Below, piece after piece: positions 45,601 through 53,090 of a DNA stretch of 64,000 nt (position 1 is the stretch's first letter; each line of letters begins with the position of its first letter). The position numbers and the translations under genes were made by a program. Under the pieces are notes generated by a model. The model saw only the letters and a list, made by a program, of their open reading frames with translations, was not told the origin of the DNA and did not search any database. Source of the DNA: Acidobacteria bacterium 13_2_20CM_2_57_6. GTDB lineage: Bacteria > Acidobacteriota > Terriglobia > Acidiferrales > UBA7541. The stretch is from contig MNEA01000151.1 of assembly GCA_001917435.1 (NCBI GenBank), forward strand, positions 1 to 64,000, written 5' to 3'.

Positions 45601-45845
45601 ATTACGAAGGACGGCCGGGGGACTATCAAATCGCGCGCATCGACTCACTGAAGAAAGAGCTGGATGACGTGGCCGGCGAGTTCGACACCTTCGTTACCAA
45701 GGAACTGCCCGCCGTGAACAAGACGCTTTCACAGAAAAAGCTGGAGCCCGTCCAGCCCCTCGATCGCAAAGCTTGGGACGCCGCCGAGGGCGAGTTTGGC
45801 GCCAGCGGTTCCGGAGCAGCCATGCTCTTCCACGAACGCGACTAA
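42648..45845 (+). CDS. Exported BNR/VPS10-type beta-propeller protein (copy 4, divergent)
   Basis: 1065 aa. Start ATG 42648 has GAGGAA upstream and gives signal MRKSIRCFAVVTIVFLVTMIFAGPVLAQ. Asp-box motifs KSSNGGTTF, KSTDGGDSW, KTPDGGKSW, RSDDGGKTW, RSRDHGQSW, KTTDYGKTW recur. It keeps the family frame (LGARNIGSAAMSGRVAAIAAV, GGVWKS, IWVGTDDGNLQLTRDGAKSW, GRGIWIVDDITPLR) but not the GAPGGDDYH and NQPTGQFYH strings exactly; there it has GNGAHGDFHDVWVNPDN and LPISQFYHVSVDNADPYHVFGG. It therefore belongs to a different subgroup from copies 1 to 3. It ends with a helical region KTLSQKKLEPVQPLDRKAW. Confidence 0.86.
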   Translation: MRKSIRCFAVVTIVFLVTMIFAGPVLAQDVKFDSDTISGLGARNIGSAAMSGRVAAIAAVKEDGRLTVYLGAASGGVWKSSNGGTTFKPVFDKESAQSIGAVAIDPQAPKTIWAGTGEAWTRNSVSIGTGIYKSTDGGDSWTNMGLQNSERIAKIIIDPKNSDTVYACVPGRLWSDSEDRGVYKTPDGGKSWNKILKGANLSTGCSMISMNPQEPKTLFAGMWDFRRKGWTFRSGGENATAPSGSGFFQTMDGGATWKELDDKSAKGLPAKPWGRIAVTIAPSKPNVVYAMIESTRSALFRSDDGGKTWEERDRSNWMVWRPFYFANLIVDPKNENKVYKPDLTLIMSEDGGRSFSGIGNGAHGDFHDVWVNPDNTDHLIVGDDGGVWYSYDGGNTWWKGNNLPISQFYHVSVDNADPYHVFGGLQDNSVWVGDSQYPGGITNGRWENIFGGDGFWVFPDPADANYVYAESQGGFIGRVNRVTLEGRLIKPEQNYGEGKLRFNWNTPIHMSPNEKGTIYIGAQFLFRSRDHGQSWERISPDLTTNDPEKQKQEESGGVTVDNSYAEMHTTIYSISESPRDGQTIWVGTDDGNLQLTRDGAKSWTNVVGNVPNLPKASWVSWVEASLYDAGTAYATFDRHTFGDMEPHVFKTTDYGKTWTSIVTADSGVRGYAHVIKEDTVKPNLLFLGTEFGLWISLDGGKHWAQYKGHEFPMVAVRDIVVHPRESDLVIATHGRGIWIVDDITPLRKLTPEVMAQEAVFLQAKPAQQRLPANGGWVEGSAVYTGPNPPDAALITYYQSKRHIFGKMKLEIFDSQGKLVDTLPPNSRRGISRVEWPMRLKAPHVPPAATAAFEAAQGPRVLPGTYTVKMTRGKETYSTPLVLELDPRAKFTLEDRKLEFDAAMRLHRLLGEMSFDVDRINGVHNALVERGAKLKGDATFGKRLQELAGKVEAMRKKIVATTEGGAITGEERIREKTTQLYGAVLNYEGRPGDYQIARIDSLKKELDDVAGEFDTFVTKELPAVNKTLSQKKLEPVQPLDRKAWDAAEGEFGASGSGAAMLFHERD

Positions 45846-45876
45846 CTACTGCGCCGCTTGCTGAGGGGGAGAGAGG

Positions 45877-46572
45877 TCAGATTGTTTTTCCGAGAAGCTG
45901 GCGAGCATACGCTGGCGCCTTGCCGGCGTCTTCATGCTTGAAATACGTGTACACGTCCACTCCCTGGCTGAGCCAGGCGTCGAAGCGTTTCCTCCAGGCC
46001 GTGATTTGCTTCGGTGTGTAATCTTCGAGGCGCAGACGGGCGTAGGTGAAGCCGGCAGTGAGCACTTCTGGAGGCGTTTGTTTGTCAGTTTCGGACAGGC
46101 AAAGAGCTGTTTTGTGCTGGCGGAGAACGGCGTAGGTTTCGTCGGTGTACCAGGACGGATGCCGGACCTCAAAGGCGAAAGCAAAAGCGTCAGGGCGAAG
46201 AGCAAGAAAGTCCTCGAGCAGCGGCCGGTCGAATTTGAAATTGGGCGGCAGTTGAACGAGGATTGGCCCGAGATGATCGCCCTCGTTTAGGACGCTGGCG
46301 ACTTCCAGGAAACGCTTCAGAGTGCTCTCGCAATTACGGAGCCTTTGGATGTGCGTGATCTGTTGGTTGGCCTTCAACGCAAAGCGGAAGCCTTCGGGAA
46401 CGGTTTTCGCCCATTGCAGGAGCACGTTCTCCGTCGGCATGCGATAGAAACTGTGATTGATCTCCACCGTCGAGAATTGCTTAGCGTAAAAGGAGAGCAT
46501 TTCGCGGTCCGGAAGCTTCTCCGGGTAGAAACTCCCCTTCCACTGTTTATACGAGTATCCAGAAGTCCCCAC
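45877..46572 (-). CDS. DUF72 (YecE-type) TIM-barrel protein
   Basis: 231 aa. Family start GTSGYSYKQWKGSFYPEKLPDREMLSFYAKQFSTVEINHSFYRMPTENVLLQWAKTVPEGFRFALKANQQITH is nearly canonical, followed by LGPILVQLPPNFKFD, FAFEVRHPSWYTDE and TYARLR. GTG start at 46572; the two residues usually seen before VGTSGY are present upstream in frame but with no start codon. Its biochemical activity is not established; DUF72 genes are often found near DNA-repair genes, and the next genes here encode LigD. Confidence 0.88.
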   Translation of the reverse strand: MGTSGYSYKQWKGSFYPEKLPDREMLSFYAKQFSTVEINHSFYRMPTENVLLQWAKTVPEGFRFALKANQQITHIQRLRNCESTLKRFLEVASVLNEGDHLGPILVQLPPNFKFDRPLLEDFLALRPDAFAFAFEVRHPSWYTDETYAVLRQHKTALCLSETDKQTPPEVLTAGFTYARLRLEDYTPKQITAWRKRFDAWLSQGVDVYTYFKHEDAGKAPAYARQLLGKTI

Positions 46573-46667
46573 AAGAAGCTGGCCCGCGCGAGGAATGGCG
46601 CACCTCCGTGCCCTGGCATTTAATCACAGACACCAGGCCCGTAAAAGGCGGGACGCGCTCATTGCAT

Positions 46668-47585
46668 TCAAGGTGCCTTCTTGGTTCGGGACGGCATGCG
46701 GTTGCTAAGAAGTTCGATAGCTTGTTCCAGTCGTTGACGCCGCTTCCAGAAATCGCCCCAGAGGTCACCCTTGTCCTTTAGGCGCGCAAACACTGTTTCT
46801 ATGTTCAACGTTTCGGGGCGCAAACTAGGCCGCAATTCGCGGGGCAAAAGGGGAGCGGAAACCGGCGCTTGAGGGAAAGCGCGCACGGAATACGCCGCAG
46901 CCAGTGGCCGGCCGTGGGCATTTTGCTGAACGTCGATCAGCACGCGGCCCGCGGGCCGTTTCGCAACGATGCGTTCGCTGGTCACGAGATTAGCGTGCTC
47001 GGCGGTCACCGTTCGCGCGATAATCTCACCGAAGGTACGCAACTGCTCGTAGGTGTAAATCGGCTCGACCGGCAGGTAGATGTGAATTCCCGTTGCGCCT
47101 GAAGTTTTCAGGAAGCTCGCCAAACGCAATTCTTCCAACTTTTCGTAAAGAGCTCGAGCGATGGTCACGACCGCCGAGAATTCCGTGCCATCCGAGGGAT
47201 CCAAATCAAAAAAGAAGTAGTCGGGATGATCGAGATCGTCATAACGATTGGACCATGGGTTGTGATCGATACAACCGAGGCCCGTCAAGAACAGCAGGGA
47301 AGCGCGGTCATTGGCCGTGGCGTATTGAATAACCTCACCGCGATGTTCGGAATCCACCGGAACCGTCTTGAACCATTCCGGCAAACCTTCGCGCACGTCC
47401 TTCTGAAAAAAAGCTTGCCCTTTGATTCCGTCGGGGTAGCGTCGCAAAACCAAAGCTCGATCGCGTAGAAAAGGCAAGATGAAATCCGCCATGCGGTAGT
47501 AGTAGGCCAGCAGATTCCGTTTCGTGTAGCCGGACTCCGGAAAATACACTTTGTTCAGGTTGCTGAGGCGCAGCCGTTTGCGCAA
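46668..47585 (-). CDS. ligD: LigD polymerase/primase domain (C-terminal part of frameshifted ligD)
   Basis: AEP-type polymerase domain of bacterial NHEJ ligase D, about 305 aa. Landmarks are RLRLSNLNKVYFPESGYTKRNLLAYYYRMADFILPFLRDRALVLRRYPDG, FFFDLDPSDG (catalytic Asp pair), FLKTSGATGIHIYLPV, and RVLIDVQQNAHGRPLAAAYSVRAFPQAPVSAPL (third Asp). It ends with the usual helical tail. The track ORF opens at 47738, but residues before about 47600 are out-of-frame ligase sequence. The in-frame TTG at 47585 is the likely restart if the domain is made separately. Fills in gaps at broken DNA ends, including with ribonucleotides. Confidence 0.85.
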   Translation of the reverse strand: MRKRLRLSNLNKVYFPESGYTKRNLLAYYYRMADFILPFLRDRALVLRRYPDGIKGQAFFQKDVREGLPEWFKTVPVDSEHRGEVIQYATANDRASLLFLTGLGCIDHNPWSNRYDDLDHPDYFFFDLDPSDGTEFSAVVTIARALYEKLEELRLASFLKTSGATGIHIYLPVEPIYTYEQLRTFGEIIARTVTAEHANLVTSERIVAKRPAGRVLIDVQQNAHGRPLAAAYSVRAFPQAPVSAPLLPRELRPSLRPETLNIETVFARLKDKGDLWGDFWKRRQRLEQAIELLSNRMPSRTKKAP

Positions 47586-49228
47586 TCCGTAGAACGCGCA
47601 TCCTCGCGGAGCGCGAGGAAGACGGGATGGCGCAGGGAATGCTCCTCCGTCCACCCGCTGAACTTGACCCGCGCAACCAGAGTCGGAGAAACCCACCATG
47701 GCTTTTCGTTGGTTTCGGGCACGGCATCGAAAGGACAAGTGGACGCTGAAAGTTCTTTCAACCTACTGCTCAATTCCTTCAGCTTTTTCGCGTCAAATCC
47801 ACTGCCGACGTGCCCTATGAATCGAAGTGTTTTGCCGTGATACAAGCCCAGCAGCATGGAACCAAAGGGAAGAGCGGACGTGCGAGCCTCTGTCCAGCCA
47901 CCGACCACGGCGTCCACCGTCATGGTAATCTTCAGCTTCACCCAATGCGGGCTGCGATCGGAAACGTACGGGCTGTCGGCTCGCTTTGCGACAATCCCTT
48001 CCAGGCCATTTTGTTCTGCCAGCGCGAACAACTCTTTTCCCTGCTCCAACTGATGGTCCGCATATCGAAATCGTTCGGTCGTGAAAAGCAAGCGTTCGAG
48101 GAGCTGCTTGCGCTCGAGGAGCGGAGCTTCGCGAAGGTCGTATCCGTCGCAGTAAAGAAGATCGAAGGCAAAGTAAACGACGGGAATCTGCGCGACCAGG
48201 TTCTCACTGGGGGCCCGCACGTGCATGCGTTCCTGCAAACGCTCGAAGTTGCTGTGGCCTTGGGCGTCCAGAGCCACGATCTCTCCGTCAAGAATGGCCT
48301 CGCGGGCGGCCAAAGTCTCCGGAAGAGAGGCTAGTTCCGGATAGCGCTGCGCGATGTCAACTCCGTTGCGAGAGCGCAGGGTCAAAGCGCCATTTTCGAT
48401 TCGTGCCAGCGCGCGCACGCCGTCCCATTTGATCTCAAAGAGCCAGTGCGGATCGGAAAAAGGTCGGTCGGCGAGCGTCGCCAGCATGGGTTCCACGCGA
48501 GAGGGCATTGGTCCCTTCCGTGCGCTTTGCACCTCAGCCGCTTGAATTGGGATTGGCTGGCGTTTGGGCGGCAGCTCCTCCTTAATCTCTTCTATCGTGC
48601 GTCCCGTGAGCGCGGAACGGTCGTGCTCGTCGATGTTCCAGGAGGAATCTTCGGCGGCGTCCTTGTGTTTGATCATCAACCATTCGTTGCCTTTTTCGCT
48701 CTGTTTCAGTTTCACCAAAACAAAGCTACCCCACAATTTCTCCCCGTTTAAGCTGAACTTGATTTCTCCCTTTTCCAGTTGCTTCAGTGCGTCGAGATTG
48801 CCCTCCAAGTGAAAAGTCCCGCGGTCCCAGACCATCACCGTTCCCGCGCCGTAATTGCCTTCAGGAATTTTGCCTTCGAAGTTGCCGTAGTCCAGGGGAT
48901 GATCCTCGGTCATCACCGCCAGCCGCTTGTCGGCGTGGCTCTGGGAAGGCCCCTTGGGCACGGCCCACGACTTCAGCGTCCCATCGATGGCCAGCCGGAA
49001 ATCGTAGTGCAGCCGCGTGGCCCGGTGCTTCTGAACCACAAACGTGTCGCCATGCTCGGCCCCAGGGCGCACTTCCAACTGCGGCAGTTTTGGCTTTGGC
49101 AGGCGCGTGCGTTTGGCGGACGGGGAGGGCTTGTCCTGGACCTTGCCGGCGACAGGTTCGGGCGCGCCGGACGGCTCCGGCGTCCGGTCGAACCGTCGTT
49201 TTCGCTTGTATTCTTCCAGCTTCCCCAT
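47555..49228 (-). CDS. ligD: LigD phosphoesterase plus ATP-dependent ligase domains (N-terminal part of frameshifted ligD)
   Basis: 557 aa. The basic N-terminus is followed by the 3'-phosphoesterase domain (about 50-200: FVVQKHRATRLHYDFRLAIDG, MTEDHPLDYGNFEGKIPEGNYGAGTVMVWDRG). The ATP-dependent ligase domain follows from about 240, with nucleotidyl-lysine motif LFEIKWDGVRALARI, then AFDLLYCDGYDLREAPL, LEGIVAKRADSPY and WVKLKI, and the OB fold with GHVGSGFDAKKLKELSS. Family similarity ends near HSLRHPVFLALRED; the last 12 residues are out of frame. In PE-LIG-POL proteins the polymerase follows directly, and it is found here in another frame. Divergent from Ku, beyond an exported hydrolase gene. 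Confidence 0.9.
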   Translation of the reverse strand: MGKLEEYKRKRRFDRTPEPSGAPEPVAGKVQDKPSPSAKRTRLPKPKLPQLEVRPGAEHGDTFVVQKHRATRLHYDFRLAIDGTLKSWAVPKGPSQSHADKRLAVMTEDHPLDYGNFEGKIPEGNYGAGTVMVWDRGTFHLEGNLDALKQLEKGEIKFSLNGEKLWGSFVLVKLKQSEKGNEWLMIKHKDAAEDSSWNIDEHDRSALTGRTIEEIKEELPPKRQPIPIQAAEVQSARKGPMPSRVEPMLATLADRPFSDPHWLFEIKWDGVRALARIENGALTLRSRNGVDIAQRYPELASLPETLAAREAILDGEIVALDAQGHSNFERLQERMHVRAPSENLVAQIPVVYFAFDLLYCDGYDLREAPLLERKQLLERLLFTTERFRYADHQLEQGKELFALAEQNGLEGIVAKRADSPYVSDRSPHWVKLKITMTVDAVVGGWTEARTSALPFGSMLLGLYHGKTLRFIGHVGSGFDAKKLKELSSRLKELSASTCPFDAVPETNEKPWWVSPTLVARVKFSGWTEEHSLRHPVFLALREDARSTDCANGCASAT

Positions 49229-49251
49229 TCGCGCATTCTATCCTACGCCCC

Positions 49252-49274
49252 GGTGGCACAGGCTTCAGCCTGTG
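49252..49274. repeat. Dispersed palindrome, type GGTGGCACAGGCTTCAGCCTGTG
   Basis: Stem CACAGGC/GCCTGTG with loop TTCA, in the 60-base gap between the divergent-looking ends of ligD start and the hydrolase gene. A near copy (GGTGGCACAGGCTTTAGCCCTGTGC) is at 50479-50503, 1.2 kb away. These resemble REP-like elements scattered in acidobacterial genomes. Confidence 0.6.
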
Positions 49275-49288
49275 GTCCTCGGCACCAA

Positions 49289-50359
49289 TTATCTCGGGAA
49301 CGCGATGACCTGATACGCCTTAGCGACGTTGCCGATGACGCTGTTGGGGAAGCCCGGATCAAATTTGGCTGCGTATTTTTTCACCAGAAAATCGGACACG
49401 CTCTTCTTCGCCTCGTCGAGCGAAGCTCCTTCCGCGTAGACTGCGGCCGTCCGCTCCATCAAGTCCTGAAAATACTGTTTCCACAGCTCGAACTTTTCTT
49501 TGCCGTGCATCACGTCGCCATGCCCGCCGATGACGGCGTCGAAATCCAGCTTCTCGGCGGCGTCGAGCGTCTTGATCCAGTCATAGGGATAGCTGTCGCC
49601 CATGAAGGGCGTCCAGCCATGCAGCGAGTCGCCGGTGCACAGCACTCTTTCCTTGGGAAGAAATACGAAGATGTCACCGTTGGTGTGGGCTAGCCCGAGC
49701 CAAAGAATCTCCACCGTGCGCGATTTGCGGTGCAGAATCAGGCTGTGATCGAACGTCATCGTCGGCAGAGTCACCTCGATGAGCTTTAGTTCGGCGAAAT
49801 ACGCTTCCGCCTGGCGAAGGTTTTCTTGAATGGCGGTCTTCTGTTCAGCGTTGGAAGCCTTTTCCAGATCGCTTTTCAATCTGGCGATTTCCTGCGGCAT
49901 GCTCACGATTTCGTTTTTGATACGGGGAATCCCAAGCCGCTGAATGTTGGCGCGCGTGGCTTCCGAGGAGATGATCTCGACGCCGGCGGGCCACGAACTG
50001 GGATAGGCTTCATTGCCCTGGTAGTGGTCCCAGTGGAAATGCGTGTTGACGACGTACTTCACTGGCTTGGGCGTGAGCTTCTTGATTTGCTCGATTAGCG
50101 CGCGCGCCGCGGAAGGCTTGGAGTGCGTGTCGACCACGAGCACCCCGTCGTCCAGCAGGATGATCACCGCGTTGCAATTCACTTTGTAGGCGGGCTTCGC
50201 AATGGCCGCATAGATACCGTCCGCCACCGGCTTAATGTCGAACAAATCGTCGACAGCGAGGCACGCCGGGGGAACGAGCAAGAAGCAGATGAAATTAAGG
50301 AGCAAAAAGCACGTGACGGGAAGTAGCAAGAACAAATTGGCTCGCAAGCGCGTCTTCAT
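49289..50359 (-). CDS. Exported metallo-beta-lactamase-fold hydrolase
   Basis: 356 aa. Signal MKTRLRANLFLLLPVTCFLLLNFICFLL. The MBL domain carries VLVVDTHSKPSAARALIEQI, the zinc motif VVNTHFHWDHYQGNEA (HxHxDH), WLGLAHTNGDIFVFLPKERVLCTGD (further His and bridging Asp), and VIGGHGDVMHGKE (last His). An insert of about 60 residues with a coiled stretch (EIARLKSDLEKASNAEQKTAIQENL) separates the motifs. The C-terminal helical part ends KAYQVIAFPR. Similar exported MBL enzymes are broad-substrate hydrolases; a link to the repair genes around it is not implied. Start ATG 50359 is used in place of the track's 50386. Confidence 0.85.
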   Translation of the reverse strand: MKTRLRANLFLLLPVTCFLLLNFICFLLVPPACLAVDDLFDIKPVADGIYAAIAKPAYKVNCNAVIILLDDGVLVVDTHSKPSAARALIEQIKKLTPKPVKYVVNTHFHWDHYQGNEAYPSSWPAGVEIISSEATRANIQRLGIPRIKNEIVSMPQEIARLKSDLEKASNAEQKTAIQENLRQAEAYFAELKLIEVTLPTMTFDHSLILHRKSRTVEILWLGLAHTNGDIFVFLPKERVLCTGDSLHGWTPFMGDSYPYDWIKTLDAAEKLDFDAVIGGHGDVMHGKEKFELWKQYFQDLMERTAAVYAEGASLDEAKKSVSDFLVKKYAAKFDPGFPNSVIGNVAKAYQVIAFPR

Positions 50360-50728
50360 GAGCGCGTCCCCCTGTCCGCAAGGCAATGAGCGACGAATGC
50401 GCCGCGAGCCTACTACAACGGACGAGTCAATGCCAAGTGGCCCCTTGATCGCGTGGCCCCTTGATCGCGCTTTTGTTTGGTGGCACAGGCTTTAGCCCTG
50501 TGCTCTTGCTTTGGGCAGGCAGTTGTAGTGGCAGTCTGCAGAACCGTTCTCGCCTTGGCATACTGCCCCCTATCCCTCGCAACGCCTAACAGGAGGTCAT
50601 CGTTCCTTCACGGCTATACCATTCCTCTTTCGCCGCTTTTTCGATGGCGCCCTTGCTTCTTGATTGGCGCGCGGCTAATCTAAAACCTCATGCGCTATCC
50701 CTAGCCTGTGTACCAAAGGAGTGTCGAC
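50360..50728. other. Intergenic region between MBL hydrolase and Ku genes
   Basis: 369 bases holding the divergent promoters. Direct repetition of GTGGCCCCTTGATCGCG near 50439-50470 (GTGGCCCCTTGATCGCGTGGCCCCTTGATCGCG) and the palindrome at 50479-50503 are the visible structure. The 68-codon ORF at 50477-50683 has no ribosome site or recognisable product and is not called. Confidence 0.5.
50479..50503. repeat. Dispersed palindrome, second copy
   Basis: GGTGGCACAGGCTTTAGCCCTGTGC: stem GCACAGG/CCTGTGC, nearly identical to the element at 49252-49274 with a T for C change in the loop. Confidence 0.6.
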
Positions 50729-51601
50729 ATGGCCACGACCGTTTGGAAAGGCCACCTCACGTTTGGCTTAATTTCGATGCCCGTCCGCATGACTACGGCG
50801 GCCCGCGGTGAACGAATCAGCTTCAACCAGCTCCACAAAGAGTGCCATTCGCGCCTCAAGCAGCCCTTGTTTTGTCCCGTTTGCAACCGCAACGTGGAAC
50901 GGTCCGAAATTGTAAAGGGCTACGAATACGAAAAGGATCAGTACGTGCTCTTCAGCGAAGAAGAGCTCGACAAAATCGAGCCTCCCTCGGCGCGCGTTAT
51001 GGAAATCCTGGAGTTCGTGAAGCTGGATGAAATGGATCCGCTGTATTTCGATGCCTCTTATTACGTCGCCCCCGAGGACGCCGGCGTCAAGGCTTATCAA
51101 CTGCTCATGACAGCCATGCAAGAGTCAGGCTACGGGGCCATCGCAAAGCTCACCATGCATCAGCGTGAACACATCGTGATTGTCCGGCCGGGGACCAAGG
51201 GCATGACACTGCACACGATGTTCTATTCCAATGAGATACGCGCTGCCGAATCCGTTCCGACCGATAAGATTGAAGTGAAAGAGCAAGAGAGAAAGCTCGC
51301 GCGACAACTCATTGAGAGTCTTGCCGCTCCTTTCGAGCCGCAAAAATACCGCGACGAGTATCAGGAAAATGTGCGCGCGATGATCGCTGCAAAACTCAAG
51401 GGCCAGGAAGTAACCGAAGTGGCCCAGCCGCACATGGCTCCCGTGATCGATCTGATGGAAGCCCTCAAGAAGAGCCTCGCGGAAAAACAGGCTCCGCCTG
51501 CTGCGGCGGCGGGACCGGTGCCGGTGGGAAAAAAGCCGCCCGCGCGAGCGGTGGAAGCCATTGCAACAGTGCAAAAGAAGGGAAAGAAGGTCGCCGGTTA
51601 A
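50729..51601 (+). CDS. ku: Ku protein, DNA end-binding factor of bacterial NHEJ
   Basis: 290 aa. Begins MATTVWKGHLTFGLISMPVRMTTAARGERISFNQLHKECHSRLKQPLFCPVCNRNV, the invariant opening of bacterial Ku, then EIVKGYEYEKDQYVLFSEEELDKIEPPSARVMEILEFVKLDEMDPLYFDASYYVAPE. The C-terminal tail is Pro/Ala-rich and ends with basic residues (VQKKGKKVAG), typical of the extended tails that contact DNA and LigD. AAAGGAG is 7 bases before the ATG at 50729. It should form a homodimeric ring on DNA ends and recruit LigD, which is encoded just upstream on the other strand. Confidence 0.95.
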   Translation: MATTVWKGHLTFGLISMPVRMTTAARGERISFNQLHKECHSRLKQPLFCPVCNRNVERSEIVKGYEYEKDQYVLFSEEELDKIEPPSARVMEILEFVKLDEMDPLYFDASYYVAPEDAGVKAYQLLMTAMQESGYGAIAKLTMHQREHIVIVRPGTKGMTLHTMFYSNEIRAAESVPTDKIEVKEQERKLARQLIESLAAPFEPQKYRDEYQENVRAMIAAKLKGQEVTEVAQPHMAPVIDLMEALKKSLAEKQAPPAAAAGPVPVGKKPPARAVEAIATVQKKGKKVAG

Positions 51602-51622
51602 ATTTTCCGGCCATACCATTTG

Positions 51623-52501
51623 ATGGGCCCGACGGACAGATTCAGCCCCGACGAAGTCCAGCGCATTTTGGGCCTCACGGAAAAGCAGCTGGATTATTGG
51701 GAACGGTTGCGCCTCGTTTCTCCGCAAAAAGAGCAGGGAATTCGCTCCTACGACTTCCGCGACTTAATCGGTTTGCGCACAGTGAAGCAGCTCGTTGAAA
51801 ACGGCGTGCCGGCAAACCGGCTGCGGCGCGCACTCGCCGCGCTGCGCGAAAAGCTTGCCCACGCGGAGGCTCCGCTTTCGGAGTTGCGAGTCCTCTCGGA
51901 CGGAGGAACGGTGATCGTCGAACGCGGCGGCACCAGGCTGGAGCCACTGTCCGGGCAGTTCGTGCTGAACTTCGAGACCCGCGAATTGAACGAAACCGTG
52001 CGTGTCATGACGGGACGCAGCGCCGACGAATGGCTTGCTGTTGCGCTCGAATACGAAGCCGAAGGGAAAAACAGGGCGCAAGCCATCGATGCTTATGAGC
52101 GGGCGTTTTGCGTTGATCCGGCACGGCCAGACGCGCTGATCAATTGCGGCACGCTTTACTACGAAGACGGAAACCTGGAGAAAGCTTCGGAATATTTCCG
52201 CCAGGCGCTGGTGCTCGACCCGGAAAACGCATTGGCGCATTTCAATCTGGGCAGCGTGCTGGATGAAACCGGACATGTAGATGCTGCGCGCCAGCACCTG
52301 CGGCAAGCCGTCCGGCTGAATCCCATCTATCCGGACGCGCATTACAACCTGGCGTTCGTGTGCGAAAAACTAAAGGCGTATACCGAAGCGAAGCAACACT
52401 GGCAGGCGTATGTGAGGTTGGACCCCACGGGTCCCTGGGCGAGTTATGCGCGCCAGCGATGCGCTTCCTCCAAGGCCACAAAGTCGGCTGGAACATCATA
52501 A
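51623..52501 (+). CDS. MerR-type DNA-binding protein fused to TPR repeats
   Basis: 292 aa. A MerR helix-turn-helix occupies about 8-75 (FSPDEVQRILGLTEKQLDYWERLRLVSPQKEQGIRSYDFRDLIGLRTVKQLVENGVPANRLRRALAALREKL). A beta-rich linker leads to a TPR array from about 130 (DEWLAVALEYEAEGKNRAQAIDAYERAFCVDPARPDALINCGTLYYEDGNLEKASEYFRQALVLDPENALAHFNLGSVLDETG). It lies 21 bases after ku on the same strand and is likely co-transcribed. No effector-binding domain of usual MerR regulators is present; the TPRs probably mediate protein contacts. ATG 51623 is preferred to the TTG at 51620. Confidence 0.85.
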   Translation: MGPTDRFSPDEVQRILGLTEKQLDYWERLRLVSPQKEQGIRSYDFRDLIGLRTVKQLVENGVPANRLRRALAALREKLAHAEAPLSELRVLSDGGTVIVERGGTRLEPLSGQFVLNFETRELNETVRVMTGRSADEWLAVALEYEAEGKNRAQAIDAYERAFCVDPARPDALINCGTLYYEDGNLEKASEYFRQALVLDPENALAHFNLGSVLDETGHVDAARQHLRQAVRLNPIYPDAHYNLAFVCEKLKAYTEAKQHWQAYVRLDPTGPWASYARQRCASSKATKSAGTS

Positions 52502-52598
52502 GATCGAATTCCAGTCACAACGAACGAAACAAAGCCGAGTCTCCCTCGTCAAAAAAGAAGTGCAAAGGATTTAGCTAAATCTCGCCGAGGTCACGCGA

Positions 52599-52868
52599 AT
52601 GTGCAGGAACATCAAAACGCTTTTCAACTTTGATCCGCCCGTCACGCCCGAAGAGGTTCACGCCGCGTCGCTGCAGTTCGTCAGAAAAATCAGCGGCTTC
52701 CACAAGCCGTCGAAGGCAAACGAGGCCGCGTTCCTAGCCGCCGTCGATGAAATAGCCGCAGCTTCGGGCCGCTTTCTCCAATCGCTCGAAACGACCGCGC
52801 TTCCGAGAAATCGCGAAGAAGAGGCCGCAAAAGCAAAAGCTCGCGCGGCAGCGAGGTTCGGCGACTGA
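52599..52868 (+). CDS. DUF2277 protein
   Basis: 89 aa, near the family's usual length. MCRNIKTLFNFDPPVTPEEVHAASLQFVRKISGFHKPSKANEAAFLAAVDEIAAASGRFLQSLET matches DUF2277 from start to end; the CRNIK(T/P)L(F/Y)NF opening is diagnostic. Function unknown. Short helical soluble protein with a basic C-terminus. Confidence 0.9.
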   Translation: MCRNIKTLFNFDPPVTPEEVHAASLQFVRKISGFHKPSKANEAAFLAAVDEIAAASGRFLQSLETTALPRNREEEAAKAKARAAARFGD

Positions 52869-53090
52869 GTCTGCTCAACATCCTAGAACTCCTCCGCGGG
52901 CAACGGCGCGACGGAAAAAGCCGGCGAATCTGTTCATGAAATCCTCCTCAAAGTCAGTGTGATGCACCGCCTCAACGAAATATCGTGCCGTTTCATTGGG
53001 AGCAGGGGTTTTTGCAAGGCAAATGATACTTTTAACTATTCAAACTTGATAGGGAGCGCGGCAAAATCGCTTTCTGCCGCCACGAACCAA

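Noticed and set aside
43494-45629. 711-aa minus-strand ORF
   Set aside because: Antisense shadow of propeller copy 4, produced by GC-rich codon bias; no recognisable domain.
50477-50683. 68-aa ORF before ku
   Set aside because: Starts inside a dispersed palindrome, no ribosome site, no recognisable product.
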